Positions 9,238 through 18,500 of a DNA stretch of 64,000 nucleotides are shown piece by piece. The stretch spans positions 26,795-90,794 of the forward strand of contig JABBOX010000026.1 of assembly GCA_012927555.1 (NCBI GenBank), written 5' to 3'. A program made the translations under genes and the position numbers. Position 1 is the first letter of the stretch, and the number at the start of each line of letters is the position of its first letter. The notes below the pieces were generated by a model. The model had not been told where the DNA came from. It made no database searches and saw only the letters and a list, made by a program, of their open reading frames with translations. The stretch comes from Phycicoccus sp. GTDB taxonomy: Bacteria > Actinomycetota > Actinomycetes > Actinomycetales > Dermatophilaceae.

Positions 9238-9800
9238 AGCGTTACACCCTGCCTGGCCAGAATCTGCGCGAGGCGTCGCAGCCCCCGATGGGCGGCCACC
9301 CGAACCGCGCCCGGAGTGCGGCCGACCAGCCTCGCGACAGCCTCAACATCCAGACCGGCGATGACCCGTAGGGCGATGACCTCAGCCTGCAACGGCGACA
9401 GCTGGGCGACGAGCGCCAGCGCCGCCTGGGTGTCCATGCGTTCCAGCACCACCAGTGCCGGGTCGGGTGGGACCAGCCTCCCCGGGGCGGCCAGCTCGGC
9501 CACGTGGGACTCAAGGGCGGCCCGCCGCCGGGTGCGTCTGCGCCCCTCATCGATCCCCCGGCGTCTCGCGGTGGTGAACACCCAGGCGCGCCACGCCATC
9601 TCGTCGCCGCGGAAGCGGGCCAGCCCCTTCACCACGGTCACCCACGTCTCGGCGGCGATATCTTCTTCGTCCACCTCGCGTGCGACGACGCGCAGGTACT
9701 TCACCAGGGCGGGGTTGACGTCAAGCCACAGGGACGCGAATGCGGCCTCGTCGCCGCGCTGTGCACGGGCGAGGATGTTGGCGAACTCCTCGCCGATCAC
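9234..9800 (-). CDS. ECF-type RNA polymerase sigma factor
   Basis: Sigma-70 family ECF factor of 188 residues. The region-2 domain covers about residues 25-95 (FASLWLDVNPALVKYLRVV, DIAAETWVTVVKGL, WRAWVFTTARRRGIDEGRR). The sigma-4 helix-turn-helix covers about 130-182 (LSPLQAEVIALRVIAGLDVEAVARLVGRTPGAVRVAAHRGLRRL). The GTG start lies at 9800. The downstream gene overlaps by four bases and encodes a membrane protein, the usual sigma/anti-sigma layout. The target regulon cannot be read from the sequence. Confidence 0.9.
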   Translation of the reverse strand: MIGEEFANILARAQRGDEAAFASLWLDVNPALVKYLRVVAREVDEEDIAAETWVTVVKGLARFRGDEMAWRAWVFTTARRRGIDEGRRRTRRRAALESHVAELAAPGRLVPPDPALVVLERMDTQAALALVAQLSPLQAEVIALRVIAGLDVEAVARLVGRTPGAVRVAAHRGLRRLAQILARQGVTL

Positions 9801-9920
9801 ACTTGAGAATATCAGTCAGGACCTGTTTGCCCAGGAGCCGAACAGCAGCGGGGTCGGCCTTTCGGCGGAATTGTTGGCCGTTCGACTGAGTCCGCTCGGA
9901 ACCTTTCGGAGTCGCTCCGC

Positions 9921-12773
9921 TCAGAGGTCGTCGCGCTGACCGTTTCGGGTGAGCGACCAGGCGTCCTCGCCGCCCTCGTCCTCGCCGCCCTCGTCCTCGT
10001 CGTCAACCTCTTCGTAGCCGTCGGGTGCCAGCGACTCTCGGGTCGGCCCGCCCAAGGGCACCCTGGTCGTCGCCATGGTGCTCGGATCGATAGCCGGGTC
10101 GGTGGCTGGATCGACGGTGGGCCGTGGTGACGACATGGGGTTCGGCACCGCGGCACCGTGGTCCAGATGGTCGAGATGGTCGAGGTGAACGCCGGTCGTC
10201 GAGGCCTCAACGTCATAGATCGGATCGACGTCCGGGATGACGTCGCCGCGCATCAGGCCCAGCGTGGTGTCCAGGTCGTCCAGCGTGACCAAGACATCGC
10301 GAGCCTTCGAGCCCTCAGAGGGACCCACAACGCCCCGGGACTCGAGCAGGTCCATCATCCGGCCGGCCTTGGCGAACCCGATACGCAGCTTGCGCTGAAG
10401 CATCGACGTCGAGCCGAACTGCGTCGTGATGACGAGCTCGGTGGCCTGCAACAAGATGTCCAGGTCATCGCCGATGTCGTCCTCGACCACCTTCTTGGCC
10501 GCGACCACCATGACGTCCTTGCGATAGTCCGGCTTGAGCTGGCCGCGGACGTGCCTGACGACCGCCTGGATCTCGGACTCGGTGACCCAGGCACCCTGCA
10601 CGCGCATCGGTTTGGACGTCCCCATCGGCAGGAAGAGCGCGTCACCCTGCCCGACCAGCTTCTCGGCGCCGGGCATGTCCATCACGACCCGCGAGTCGGT
10701 GACAGAAGAGGTGGCGAACGCCATACGGGAGGGCACGTTGGCCTTGATCAGACCGGTGACGACGTCGACCGAGGGACGCTGCGTGGCGAGGACGAGGTGT
10801 ATGCCGGCCGCCCGCGCCAGCTGGGTGATGCGCACGATCGACTCCTCGACGTCGCGCGGCGCAACGATCATCAGGTCGGCGAGCTCGTCGACGATGATCA
10901 GGAGGTATGGATAGGGCGCGATGACCCGCTTGGACCCCGGCAGCGGTTTGACCGCGCCAGACTTGACCGCCTTGTTGAAGTCGTCGACGTGTTTGAACCC
11001 GTACGCGGCGAGGTCGTCGTAGCGGGTCTCCATCTCGCGAACCACCCACTGCAGCGCCTCGGCGGCCTTCTTCGGGCTGGTGATGATCGGCGTGATGAGG
11101 TGGGGAATCCCCTCGTAGCCGGTCAGCTCGACCCGCTTGGGGTCCACCAGGATCATCCGCACCTCATCCGGCGTCGAACGCATCAGGATCGAGGTGATCA
11201 TCGAGTTGACGAAGCTGGACTTGCCGGAGCCGGTCGCGCCGGCCACCAGCAGGTGCGGCATCTTGGCGAGGTTGGCGATGACATAGCCACCCTCGACGTC
11301 CTTGCCGACGCCGACGACCATCGGGTGCGAGTTGCCCCGCGCCGCCTGGCTGCGCAGCACGTCGCCGAGGCTGACCTTTTCGCGGTCGGCGTTGGGGATC
11401 TCGATGCCGATCGCCGACTTGCCGGGGATCGGGCTCAGGATACGGACGTCAGCCGAGGCCACGGCATAGGCGATGTTCCTGGAGAGAGCGGTGACGCGTT
11501 CGACCTTGATGCCGGGCCCCAGCTCGACCTCGTAGCGCGTGACCGTCGGGCCGCGGCTGAAACCAGTGACCTGCGCGTCGACGTCGAACTGGTCGAGCAC
11601 CTCGGTCAGCGCGTCGACCACGGCGTCGTTGGCGGCGCTGCGTTTCTTGTGCGGGCTCCCGGGAGCGAGCAGCATGTTGTCGGGCAGCGTGTAGGTGATG
11701 TCGCCGGCGAGGGAAAGCTGTTCGACCCGCCGCGGGATCAGGGCGGTCGGCGGCGCCTCGAGCGGAACCTTCCGGTCGGCCAGGCCCTCCCCCGGGTGGG
11801 CCACACCGGCCGCGCCGGATCCGGGCGCAAGGACGCCGGGCGCTGTGGGTCTCTTCTGGCCAGGGCGGAATGCCGCGTCGGCCCTGGCCTTCGCCACGAT
11901 GGCGGCCTGCCTGAACGCCTCGTCGCCGTCGAAGGGTCCCTCGCCGATGGGCCCGGGACGGCGGCGCGTCCGGCCCTTCCCGCCAAGCGTGGCCTCATCG
12001 TCCGTGGTCTCGGCGGCCGGCGGACGACGCAACACCCAGTCGCGCAGGTCGCGCAGGCGCGTGGGAATCATGTGGACTGGTGTGGCGGACATGACCAGGA
12101 CTCCGAAGACTCCCAGCATCAGGAGCAGGGGAACGGTGCCCCACGTCCTGATGGCAGCGACGAGCGGGCTCGAGGCCAGGAAGCCGATGATGCCACCGGC
12201 GTTACGCATTGCGAGAGCACCGTCGGGTGGGCTCGGCATGCCGGCGGAGATGTGGACAAGACCGGCCGCGGCGAACGTCAATGCCGTCGTGCCGATCGTG
12301 ATGCGGTTCGTCGAGGCTGAGTCGCCCGGCGCCCGCAACAGCCGGATACCGAACAGCAACAGGGCGATCGGGACGGCATAGGCCACCCGGCCAAACGTCC
12401 CGGCAACAACAGCATGGATGACGTCCCCAGCCATGCCCTTGAGCCCCCACCACTCACGGGCCGCGACCACCACGGTCAGGCCGAGCAGGAAGAAGCCGAT
12501 GCCATCACGGCGGTGCTCCGGCTCGAGCTCGCTGGCACTGCGCCCGATCCTGCGGACGGTGCCGCCGGCAACATGGGCCATGCCCATCCAGGTGCCACGA
12601 ACCGCTCTGACCGGCCACGGAAGGTCCCCGCGCCGGGCCCGGGACCTGGACCGTGACGACCTCGCCGCGGGTCGGCGCGGTGCCGGCCGCCCGTTGCGTC
12701 CGTTGGGGCTTGATGAGCCAGCGCGTCCCGAGGACTTCGGGCGCGCGACCGGGGAAGACGTACGACTCGACAC
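9921..12773 (-). CDS. ftsK: DNA translocase FtsK/SpoIIIE
   Basis: Septal DNA pump that clears and aligns chromosome termini at division. It has a basic N-terminal tail, about four transmembrane segments (FFLLGLTVVVAAREWW, YAVPIALLLFGIRLL and others), a linker, then the motor. The motor has Walker A GATGSGKS near residue 510 and ILVDPKRVELTGYEGIPHL, IIVDELADLM and LATQRPSVDVVTGLIKAN. The C-terminal gamma winged helix reads FGSTSMLQRKLRIGFAKAGR. A very acidic tail (EDEGGEDEGGED) ends the protein. The ORF track starts at 12809; I prefer the GTG at 12773 because TAACCT lies 7 nt upstream and would give a leaderless mRNA, and the N terminus then resembles other actinobacterial FtsK. Confidence in the exact start is low. 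Confidence 0.95.
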   Translation of the reverse strand: MSSRTSSPVARPKSSGRAGSSSPNGRNGRPAPRRPAARSSRSRSRARRGDLPWPVRAVRGTWMGMAHVAGGTVRRIGRSASELEPEHRRDGIGFFLLGLTVVVAAREWWGLKGMAGDVIHAVVAGTFGRVAYAVPIALLLFGIRLLRAPGDSASTNRITIGTTALTFAAAGLVHISAGMPSPPDGALAMRNAGGIIGFLASSPLVAAIRTWGTVPLLLMLGVFGVLVMSATPVHMIPTRLRDLRDWVLRRPPAAETTDDEATLGGKGRTRRRPGPIGEGPFDGDEAFRQAAIVAKARADAAFRPGQKRPTAPGVLAPGSGAAGVAHPGEGLADRKVPLEAPPTALIPRRVEQLSLAGDITYTLPDNMLLAPGSPHKKRSAANDAVVDALTEVLDQFDVDAQVTGFSRGPTVTRYEVELGPGIKVERVTALSRNIAYAVASADVRILSPIPGKSAIGIEIPNADREKVSLGDVLRSQAARGNSHPMVVGVGKDVEGGYVIANLAKMPHLLVAGATGSGKSSFVNSMITSILMRSTPDEVRMILVDPKRVELTGYEGIPHLITPIITSPKKAAEALQWVVREMETRYDDLAAYGFKHVDDFNKAVKSGAVKPLPGSKRVIAPYPYLLIIVDELADLMIVAPRDVEESIVRITQLARAAGIHLVLATQRPSVDVVTGLIKANVPSRMAFATSSVTDSRVVMDMPGAEKLVGQGDALFLPMGTSKPMRVQGAWVTESEIQAVVRHVRGQLKPDYRKDVMVVAAKKVVEDDIGDDLDILLQATELVITTQFGSTSMLQRKLRIGFAKAGRMMDLLESRGVVGPSEGSKARDVLVTLDDLDTTLGLMRGDVIPDVDPIYDVEASTTGVHLDHLDHLDHGAAVPNPMSSPRPTVDPATDPAIDPSTMATTRVPLGGPTRESLAPDGYEEVDDEDEGGEDEGGEDAWSLTRNGQRDDL

Positions 12774-12845
12774 AGTTCGCAGGTTACGCGAAAGACACTC
12801 CGGTATCACGCGTCACACGCGTTCCTGAGAGCACCAATCGACCGG

Positions 12846-13805
12846 CTAGTGGCGTGGTGGCGACAAACGGGCCCAGATGGCGCGATGGTCCGTGTGGGCG
12901 ATGGTTACGGTGCCCGCGTCCACCACCTGCAGTCCACGCATCAGCACGTGGTCGAGCTGGACGAACGGCGGGACCCTGCTCCCCACCGGCCACGTGCGGA
13001 CCCATCCCTGACCCGCGCCGCGATGCGCATCGGTCATCGTCTCGGCGACCTGGCGAAAGGCCGGATGACTCAGCGAAGAGTTGAAGTCCCCTGCCATCAC
13101 CAGTGGCTGCCCAGCAGGTTGCCGTTCGCGCCACGCCCGCAGGTCGGCCAAACCGGACCGCCACCTCGCTCCCGACGGAACGGGCGGCCGGGCATGAACG
13201 GCGCGCAGCACCACATCCCCGTCCGGCCGGTGAATCGAGACGACCGGCTCGTTGAACGCGTACGGAGATACGTCATCGATGCCTGGGGCCACCAACGTCA
13301 TCGGGATTCGACTGCGGATGATCGTCCCCCCTGCACCCTGCCGCGCCACCCCGACCGACTCGGGCAGGACTGCGTCCAGACCCGCACCCGTGAGCCGTTC
13401 GACGAACGCGGGGGTGACTTCGAGAAGTACGAGCACATCGACCCGATGCTCGCGCACAGCGGTCACCAGGCTCGGCGCGTCCGCTCGGCCGAATTGCAGG
13501 TTCGCGCTCATGACCACGAGGTCATCCCGACCCGACGTCGCCGTGTGGGCCAGCACGGATGGCACTGCAATCGTGGCGCACACAGAGAACACCGCCCCGG
13601 CCACCACCGCCACGCGCCAACGCCTGGCGATCACTGCGATCACCAGCAGACCGGTGACACCGACAGCCACGAGCGGCACCATCGACTGCAGAACGGCGAC
13701 TATGGCGATGCTGCTGTCGACCCACCGCAGTCCGACGAGCAGCACTGAGACCAACACGCCCGCCCAGAGCAGGCTGGTCAGCACCCTCCCCCCGAAGTCC
13801 CTCAT
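12846..13805 (-). CDS. Membrane-anchored endonuclease/exonuclease/phosphatase (EEP) family protein
   Basis: About 319 residues. The N terminus carries three hydrophobic segments (VLTSLLWAGVLVSVLLVGL, AVLQSMVPLVAVGVTGLLVIAVIA, VAVVAGAVFSVCATIAV). An EEP-fold domain presumably outside the membrane follows: VVMSANLQFGRAD, VLVLLEVTP (metal-binding Glu), GDFNSSLSHP (catalytic D-x-N) and LDHVLMRG with IAHTDHRAIWA (catalytic Asp-His). The ATG at 13805 has AGGA 8 nt upstream; the track ORF starts 61 codons earlier inside the downstream rnj terminator region and is not credible. The substrate (phospholipid, nucleic acid or other phosphoester) cannot be told. Confidence 0.82.
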   Translation of the reverse strand: MRDFGGRVLTSLLWAGVLVSVLLVGLRWVDSSIAIVAVLQSMVPLVAVGVTGLLVIAVIARRWRVAVVAGAVFSVCATIAVPSVLAHTATSGRDDLVVMSANLQFGRADAPSLVTAVREHRVDVLVLLEVTPAFVERLTGAGLDAVLPESVGVARQGAGGTIIRSRIPMTLVAPGIDDVSPYAFNEPVVSIHRPDGDVVLRAVHARPPVPSGARWRSGLADLRAWRERQPAGQPLVMAGDFNSSLSHPAFRQVAETMTDAHRGAGQGWVRTWPVGSRVPPFVQLDHVLMRGLQVVDAGTVTIAHTDHRAIWARLSPPRH

Positions 13806-13865
13806 CCGCGGCATCCTGTCACGCGCCCCCGAGTACCCGCCCGACCCAGCGGTCCGAACACCGCT

Positions 13866-13907
13866 GCGGCACCGAATCCGTCGTTGGAACGTCGGATTCG
13901 GTGCCGC
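13866..13907 (-). terminator. Strong hairpin terminator after rnj
   Basis: A 15-bp perfect inverted repeat, GCGGCACCGAATCCG (13866-13880) with CGGATTCGGTGCCGC (13893-13907) and a 12-nt loop, starts about 20 bp past the rnj stop. It has no T-tract. Confidence 0.75.
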
Positions 13908-13927
13908 CCGCGTGTTCGGTTGAGGTG

Positions 13928-15613
13928 TCAGGCGTCGATGACGATCGGGATGATCATCGGTCGGCGACGCAACCGGCCGCCGACCCACGTGCCGACCGTC
14001 CGACGGATGACCTGTTGCAGCTGGAAGGAGTCGGTGACCCCTTTGCTCGCGGCATCCGCCAGAGCCTGCTCCAGCTTTGGCAGCACCTGGTCGAAGATGT
14101 CCTGGTCCTCGGCAAAGCCACGCGCCTGGATCTCGGGGCCGGCAGCGATCTTTCCGGTGGCCGCGTCGCGTACCACGATGATCGTGATGAAGCCCTCGTC
14201 GCGCAGGATGCGGCGATCCTTCAGCAGGGCCTCGGTCGTCTCACCCACGGATGAGCCATCGACGTAGACATATCCGCAGGGCACCGCGCCAACGATGTTC
14301 GCGACGCCCTTGCCGAGGTCGACGACCACACCGTCCTCCGCCAGAACAACACGGGCACGCGGGACGCCTGTTTTGACCGCCAGCTCGGCGTTGGCCACCA
14401 GGTGGCGCCATTCGCCGTGCACCGGCATGACGTTCTTCGGCTTGACGATGTTGTAGCAGTAGAGCAGCTCACCGGCGCTGGCGTGACCCGAGACGTGAAC
14501 ATTGGCGTTGCCCTTGTGGACGACGTCGGCGCCCAGCCGCATCAGGCCGTTGATGATGCGATAGACGGCGTTCTCGTTGCCGGGGATCAGCGAGGACGCG
14601 AGCAGGACGGTGTCGCCCACGCCGACCTCGATCTTGTGGTCCCGGTTGGCCATCCGTGACAGCGCGGCCATCGGCTCGCCCTGGGAGCCCGTGCAGATCA
14701 GGACGATCTTGTTGTCCGGATAGTCGGTGAGCTTCTTGATGTCGACCAGGACGCCCGGCGGAACCTTGAGGTAGCCGAGCTCCTCGGCGATGCCCATGTT
14801 GCGCAGCATGGAGCGGCCGACCATGGCGACCTTGCGGCCGCTGTCGTTGGCCGCATCGAGCACCTGCTGGACGCGGTGGACGTGGGAGGAGAAGCAGGCC
14901 ACGATCACCCGGCGCCTCGCGTTGCGGAACACGGTCGCGATGGCGGGGGCGATGTCGACCTCCGACGTCGTGAAACCCGGCACCTCGGCGTTGGTCGAGT
15001 CGACCATGAAGAGGTCAACACCCTCTTCGCCGAACCGGGCGAACGCCCGCAGGTCAGTGATCCGACCATCCAGGGGCAGCTGGTCCATCTTGAAGTCGCC
15101 GGTGTGCAGGATCGTGCCGCCGGGGGTGCGGATGAACACCGCGAGCGCATCCGGGATGGAGTGGTTGACCGCCGCGAACTCGAGATTGAACACACCGATC
15201 TGCTCGCGCTGACCCTCGGCGACCGTGAGGGTGTAGGGCTTGATCTTGTGTTCCTTGAGCTTGGCCTCGATCATCGCCAGGGTCAGCGTCGAGCCGATCA
15301 ACGGGATGTCGGCCTTGAGGCGCAGGAGGTAGGGGACCGCGCCGATGTGGTCCTCGTGCCCATGGGTGAGCACGATCGCCTCGACATCGTCCAGGCGATC
15401 CTGGATGTACTCGAAGTCGGGCAGGATCAGGTCGATACCGGGGTGGTGGTCCTCGGGGAAGAGGACCCCGCAGTCAACGATCAGCAATCGCCCTGCGTGT
15501 TCGAAAACCGTCATGTTGCGTCCGACCTCGCCCAGACCGCCGAGCGCGATGACGCGCACGCCGTTCTTCGCCAGCTTGGGCGGGGAGGTCAGCTCGGGAT
15601 GGGGATGGCTCAA
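13928..15613 (-). CDS. rnj: Ribonuclease J
   Basis: Metallo-beta-lactamase-fold RNase of 561 residues, the usual actinobacterial length, with endo- and 5'-3' exonuclease activity in mRNA decay and rRNA maturation. The zinc motif is LTHGHEDHIG (H84, H86, D88, H89). HTGDFKMD and the beta-CASP motifs ACFSSHVHRVQQ, CTGSQGEPMAAL and HVSGHASAGEL follow. I chose a TTG start at 15613 (MSHPHPEL), which overlaps the dapA stop as TTGA and has CAGGA upstream; this matches RNase J N-termini in Streptomyces and relatives. The 672-codon track ORF includes shadow sequence inside dapA. Confidence 0.94.
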   Translation of the reverse strand: MSHPHPELTSPPKLAKNGVRVIALGGLGEVGRNMTVFEHAGRLLIVDCGVLFPEDHHPGIDLILPDFEYIQDRLDDVEAIVLTHGHEDHIGAVPYLLRLKADIPLIGSTLTLAMIEAKLKEHKIKPYTLTVAEGQREQIGVFNLEFAAVNHSIPDALAVFIRTPGGTILHTGDFKMDQLPLDGRITDLRAFARFGEEGVDLFMVDSTNAEVPGFTTSEVDIAPAIATVFRNARRRVIVACFSSHVHRVQQVLDAANDSGRKVAMVGRSMLRNMGIAEELGYLKVPPGVLVDIKKLTDYPDNKIVLICTGSQGEPMAALSRMANRDHKIEVGVGDTVLLASSLIPGNENAVYRIINGLMRLGADVVHKGNANVHVSGHASAGELLYCYNIVKPKNVMPVHGEWRHLVANAELAVKTGVPRARVVLAEDGVVVDLGKGVANIVGAVPCGYVYVDGSSVGETTEALLKDRRILRDEGFITIIVVRDAATGKIAAGPEIQARGFAEDQDIFDQVLPKLEQALADAASKGVTDSFQLQQVIRRTVGTWVGGRLRRRPMIIPIVIDA

Positions 15614-16500
15614 GTCAGTCCTGACTTCTGGAGACCCTCTCGCAGCTGGGCGAGCTGGTCGGTGGTGGCGCTGACCAACGGCAGACGCACGGTGTCCGAG
15701 GAGAGAACTCCCCGATCGTGCAGTGCGGCCTTGACGGAGATCGCGCCTTGGGTGATGTGCATGACGGCATTGACCGCGGGGATCAGCTGCCGGTGGATCT
15801 CGATGGCTCGCGCGAGGTTGCCCTGACCGACGGCGGCGACCATCTCGGCATACTGCAGGCTGGCCACGTGCCCCACGACGCTGACCATGCCCACTGCGCC
15901 CTGGGTGAGGTGCGCGAGGTTGAGGGCGTCGTCGCCGGAGAACCATAGAAGGTCGGTCTGTGACATGACCTCGCTGGCGGCGAAGAGGTCGCCCTTGGCG
16001 TCCTTGACGGCAACGATGCGAGGATGCTCGGCCATCCGCAGCAACGTCTGGGTGTGGATCGGTGTGCCGGTCCGGCCCGGGATGTCGTAGACCATCACCG
16101 GCAGGTCAGTCGCGTCAGCCACCGCGGTGAAGTGCGCGAGGACGCCTTCTTGTGGCGGCTTGCTGTAGTAGGGAGTCACGACCAGCAGGCCGTTAGCCCC
16201 CGCCTTCGCCGCGGCCCGGGCGCTCTCGATCGAGTGCGCAGTGTTGTTGCTGCCGGCGCCGGCGATGATGTGAGCACGCTGCCCGACCGCCTCGACGACA
16301 ACCCGGACGAGGTCGATCTTCTCTGCGTCGGTCGTGGTGGGCGACTCGCCGGTCGTGCCGTTGACGACCAGTCCGTCGTGCCCGCGGTCCATCAGATGCA
16401 CGGCCAGCTCTTGAGCTCCGGCCAGATCGAGGGACCCATCGGGGTTCATAGGGCTGACCATGGCCGTGAAGACTCGGCCAAAGAGGGGCGTACTGGACAT
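15610..16500 (-). CDS. dapA: 4-hydroxy-tetrahydrodipicolinate synthase
   Basis: (beta/alpha)8-barrel aldolase of about 296 residues that condenses pyruvate with aspartate semialdehyde in the lysine/diaminopimelate pathway. Visible motifs are [11 protein letters not shown] (phosphate/pyruvate-site loop), [22 protein letters not shown] (catalytic tyrosine), [12 protein letters not shown] and the Schiff-base lysine in [10 protein letters not shown]. The ATG at 16500 (MSSTPLFG) fits family N-termini better than the track start at 16539. It is translationally coupled to rnj and divergent from thyA across 73 bp. Confidence 0.94.
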   Translation of the reverse strand: MSSTPLFGRVFTAMVSPMNPDGSLDLAGAQELAVHLMDRGHDGLVVNGTTGESPTTTDAEKIDLVRVVVEAVGQRAHIIAGAGSNNTAHSIESARAAAKAGANGLLVVTPYYSKPPQEGVLAHFTAVADATDLPVMVYDIPGRTGTPIHTQTLLRMAEHPRIVAVKDAKGDLFAASEVMSQTDLLWFSGDDALNLAHLTQGAVGMVSVVGHVASLQYAEMVAAVGQGNLARAIEIHRQLIPAVNAVMHITQGAISVKAALHDRGVLSSDTVRLPLVSATTDQLAQLREGLQKSGLT

Positions 16501-16573
16501 GGGGCCACGATATCGCCCCACCATCGTGTCCGAGAACAATCATCGTGATTCCTCGCGGTGCTACGTTTCAGTC

Positions 16574-17368
16574 GTGCGCCAGTATCTGGACCTTCTCAGC
16601 CACGTCCTCGAGAACGGGACCCCCAAGAACGACCGCACGGGCACCGGCACGCTGAGCGTCTTCGGGCATCAGATGCGCTTCGACCTGGCGCAGGGTTTTC
16701 CGGTTCCGACGACCAAGAGGCTGCACATGAAGTCCGTCGTCGGCGAGCTGATCTGGTTCCTGCGCGGCGACACCAATGTCCGCTGGCTACAAGAGCATGG
16801 CGTGACGATCTGGGACGAGTGGGCCGACGAGCACGGCGAGCTCGGCCCGGTCTATGGGCACCAGTGGCGATCGTGGCCGACGCCCGACGGCCGTTCCGTG
16901 GACCAGATCGCCACGGTGATCGACTCCATCCGCACCAACCCCGACTCGCGTCGGCACATCGTCAGCGCCTGGAACGTCGCGGACATCGAAAGCATGGCCC
17001 TGCCGCCGTGCCACACGATGTTCCAGTTCTACGTCGCCGACGGCCGGCTCTCCTGCCAGCTGTACCAACGCTCGGCGGACATCTTCCTCGGTGTGCCTTT
17101 CAACATCGCCTCGTACGCGCTGCTGACGATGATGGTCGCGCAGGTGTGTGAGCTCGAGCCGGGCGACTTCGTCCACACCCTCGGCGACGCGCACCTCTAC
17201 GTCAACCATCTCGACCAGGCCCGGCTGCAGCTGACCCGCGAGCCCCGGGCACTTCCGCAGCTGCGAATCAACCCCGACCGCAAGGGCATCGACGACTTCG
17301 TCGAGTCCGACGTGGAGCTGATCGGCTACGACCCGCACCCCGGCATCAAGGCGCCGATCGCCGTATGA
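16574..17368 (+). CDS. thyA: Thymidylate synthase ThyA
   Basis: Folate-dependent enzyme that methylates dUMP to dTMP using methylene-tetrahydrofolate and releases dihydrofolate. The GTG at 16574 gives exactly 264 residues, the E. coli ThyA length, with [12 protein letters not shown] aligning to its N terminus. The catalytic cysteine lies in [12 protein letters not shown] (C146, as in E. coli). [19 protein letters not shown] and the C-terminal [14 protein letters not shown] are present. Coupled by an ATGA overlap to dfrA, which regenerates tetrahydrofolate. The longer track ORF overlaps dapA and has no better start. Confidence 0.95.
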   Translation: MRQYLDLLSHVLENGTPKNDRTGTGTLSVFGHQMRFDLAQGFPVPTTKRLHMKSVVGELIWFLRGDTNVRWLQEHGVTIWDEWADEHGELGPVYGHQWRSWPTPDGRSVDQIATVIDSIRTNPDSRRHIVSAWNVADIESMALPPCHTMFQFYVADGRLSCQLYQRSADIFLGVPFNIASYALLTMMVAQVCELEPGDFVHTLGDAHLYVNHLDQARLQLTREPRALPQLRINPDRKGIDDFVESDVELIGYDPHPGIKAPIAV

Positions 17369-17829
17369 CCATCATCTTGCTTGCCGCTGTCGGCGCCAAT
17401 CACGTGATTGGGCGTGATGGCGAGATGCCCTGGCACCTGCCGGAAGATCTCGCACACTTCAAAGGCACCACGATGGGTCACACCCTGGTGATGGGACGCA
17501 AGACCTACGACTCGATCGGCCGCCCGCTGCCGGGACGTCGCACGATCGTCATGACCAGCCAGATCGGTTGGCACGCCCCCAGTGTCGAGGTCGCGCACTC
17601 GCTGGCCGAGGCGCTGGCGCTCGCCGGACCGACCGAGGTGTTCATCGTCGGCGGAGGCGAGGTCTACCAGCAGGCCATGCCGTTCGCGGACCAGCTGATA
17701 TTGACCGAGGTCGACCAGTCGCCCGAGGGCGACGTCGTCTTCCCCCCGATCGATCCCGCACACTGGCGCGAGACCGTGCGGCAGGCGCACGAAGGATTCG
17801 CCTTCGTCACCTACGAACGCAAACGCTGA
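17365..17829 (+). CDS. dfrA: Dihydrofolate reductase
   Basis: NADPH-dependent reductase of 154 residues that restores tetrahydrofolate after ThyA. Motifs are [27 protein letters not shown] (Met20 loop with the active-site acidic residue in PEDL), [18 protein letters not shown] (NADPH phosphate site) and [25 protein letters not shown]. The start overlaps the thyA stop by four bases. Confidence 0.95.
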   Translation: MTIILLAAVGANHVIGRDGEMPWHLPEDLAHFKGTTMGHTLVMGRKTYDSIGRPLPGRRTIVMTSQIGWHAPSVEVAHSLAEALALAGPTEVFIVGGGEVYQQAMPFADQLILTEVDQSPEGDVVFPPIDPAHWRETVRQAHEGFAFVTYERKR

Positions 17830-17882
17830 GCCGGCTTCTTCGTCTCGAGGCGTCACATCGGCTCGGATGGCAGGATGGCCGC

Positions 17883-18488
17883 GTGCCACAAGACCACAGT
17901 CACCCGCACTCCGTCGCCCACGACCATGCGCACACACCTGCGACCGGCCGGGCCGCTGACGCCAGCGCCAGGATCGCGCGCCCGAGCGATGCGCCCGCGG
18001 TCGGGATGGTCCAGGCAGCCGTATGGCGCGCCGCGTACGCCGACGTCCTGCCGCGCGACGTGCTCGAGCAGTTCGACGGCCCTCGCTTCGCGCGTGTGTG
18101 GCGCGACTCGCTGAACACTCCCCCAAGCCCTCGTCATGTGCTGCTGGTGGGCTGCGCCGGTGAGCAGGTCGTTGGCTTCGCGGCCGTGGGCCCGAGCGCC
18201 GACGCCGATGCCACCGATACCTTGGGCGAGGTGCTGGCCTTGGGTGTGCACCCGGATGCCCGACGAAGCGGTCACGGTTCGCGTCTGCTCAACGCCGCAG
18301 TGGATACGTTGCGGGGCAAGGGTTTTGACACGATCAGCATCTGGATCCTTGCCAAGGACGAGGCCACCCGGGCGTTCCTGACCGCAGCCGGACTCTCGCC
18401 CGACAGCGCCTTCAGGGATCGCGTCGTCGACGCCGATGGGACGGTCGCCCGCGAGGTACGGCTGACTGCCCACGTGGCGCAGGACTGA
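17883..18488 (+). CDS. GNAT family N-acetyltransferase
   Basis: Protein of 201 residues starting from a GTG at 17883 with AGGA upstream. It has a histidine-rich N-terminal tail (DHSHPHSVAHDHAH), then a GNAT domain: ARIARPSDAPAVGMVQAAVWRAAYADVLP at the front and the acetyl-CoA loop in LGVHPDARRSGHGSRLLNAAVD, with ATRAFLTAAGLSPD towards the end. The His-rich tail could bind metal, but this is speculative. Substrate unknown. It lies 53 bp after dfrA and 12 bp before azlC, so it may be in the same transcript. Confidence 0.82.
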   Translation: MPQDHSHPHSVAHDHAHTPATGRAADASARIARPSDAPAVGMVQAAVWRAAYADVLPRDVLEQFDGPRFARVWRDSLNTPPSPRHVLLVGCAGEQVVGFAAVGPSADADATDTLGEVLALGVHPDARRSGHGSRLLNAAVDTLRGKGFDTISIWILAKDEATRAFLTAAGLSPDSAFRDRVVDADGTVAREVRLTAHVAQD

Positions 18489-18500
18489 CCTCATCATCCG

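Noticed and set aside
10158-12320. 720-aa plus-strand ORF
   Set aside because: Antisense shadow of ftsK with composition typical of the opposite frame in GC-rich DNA.
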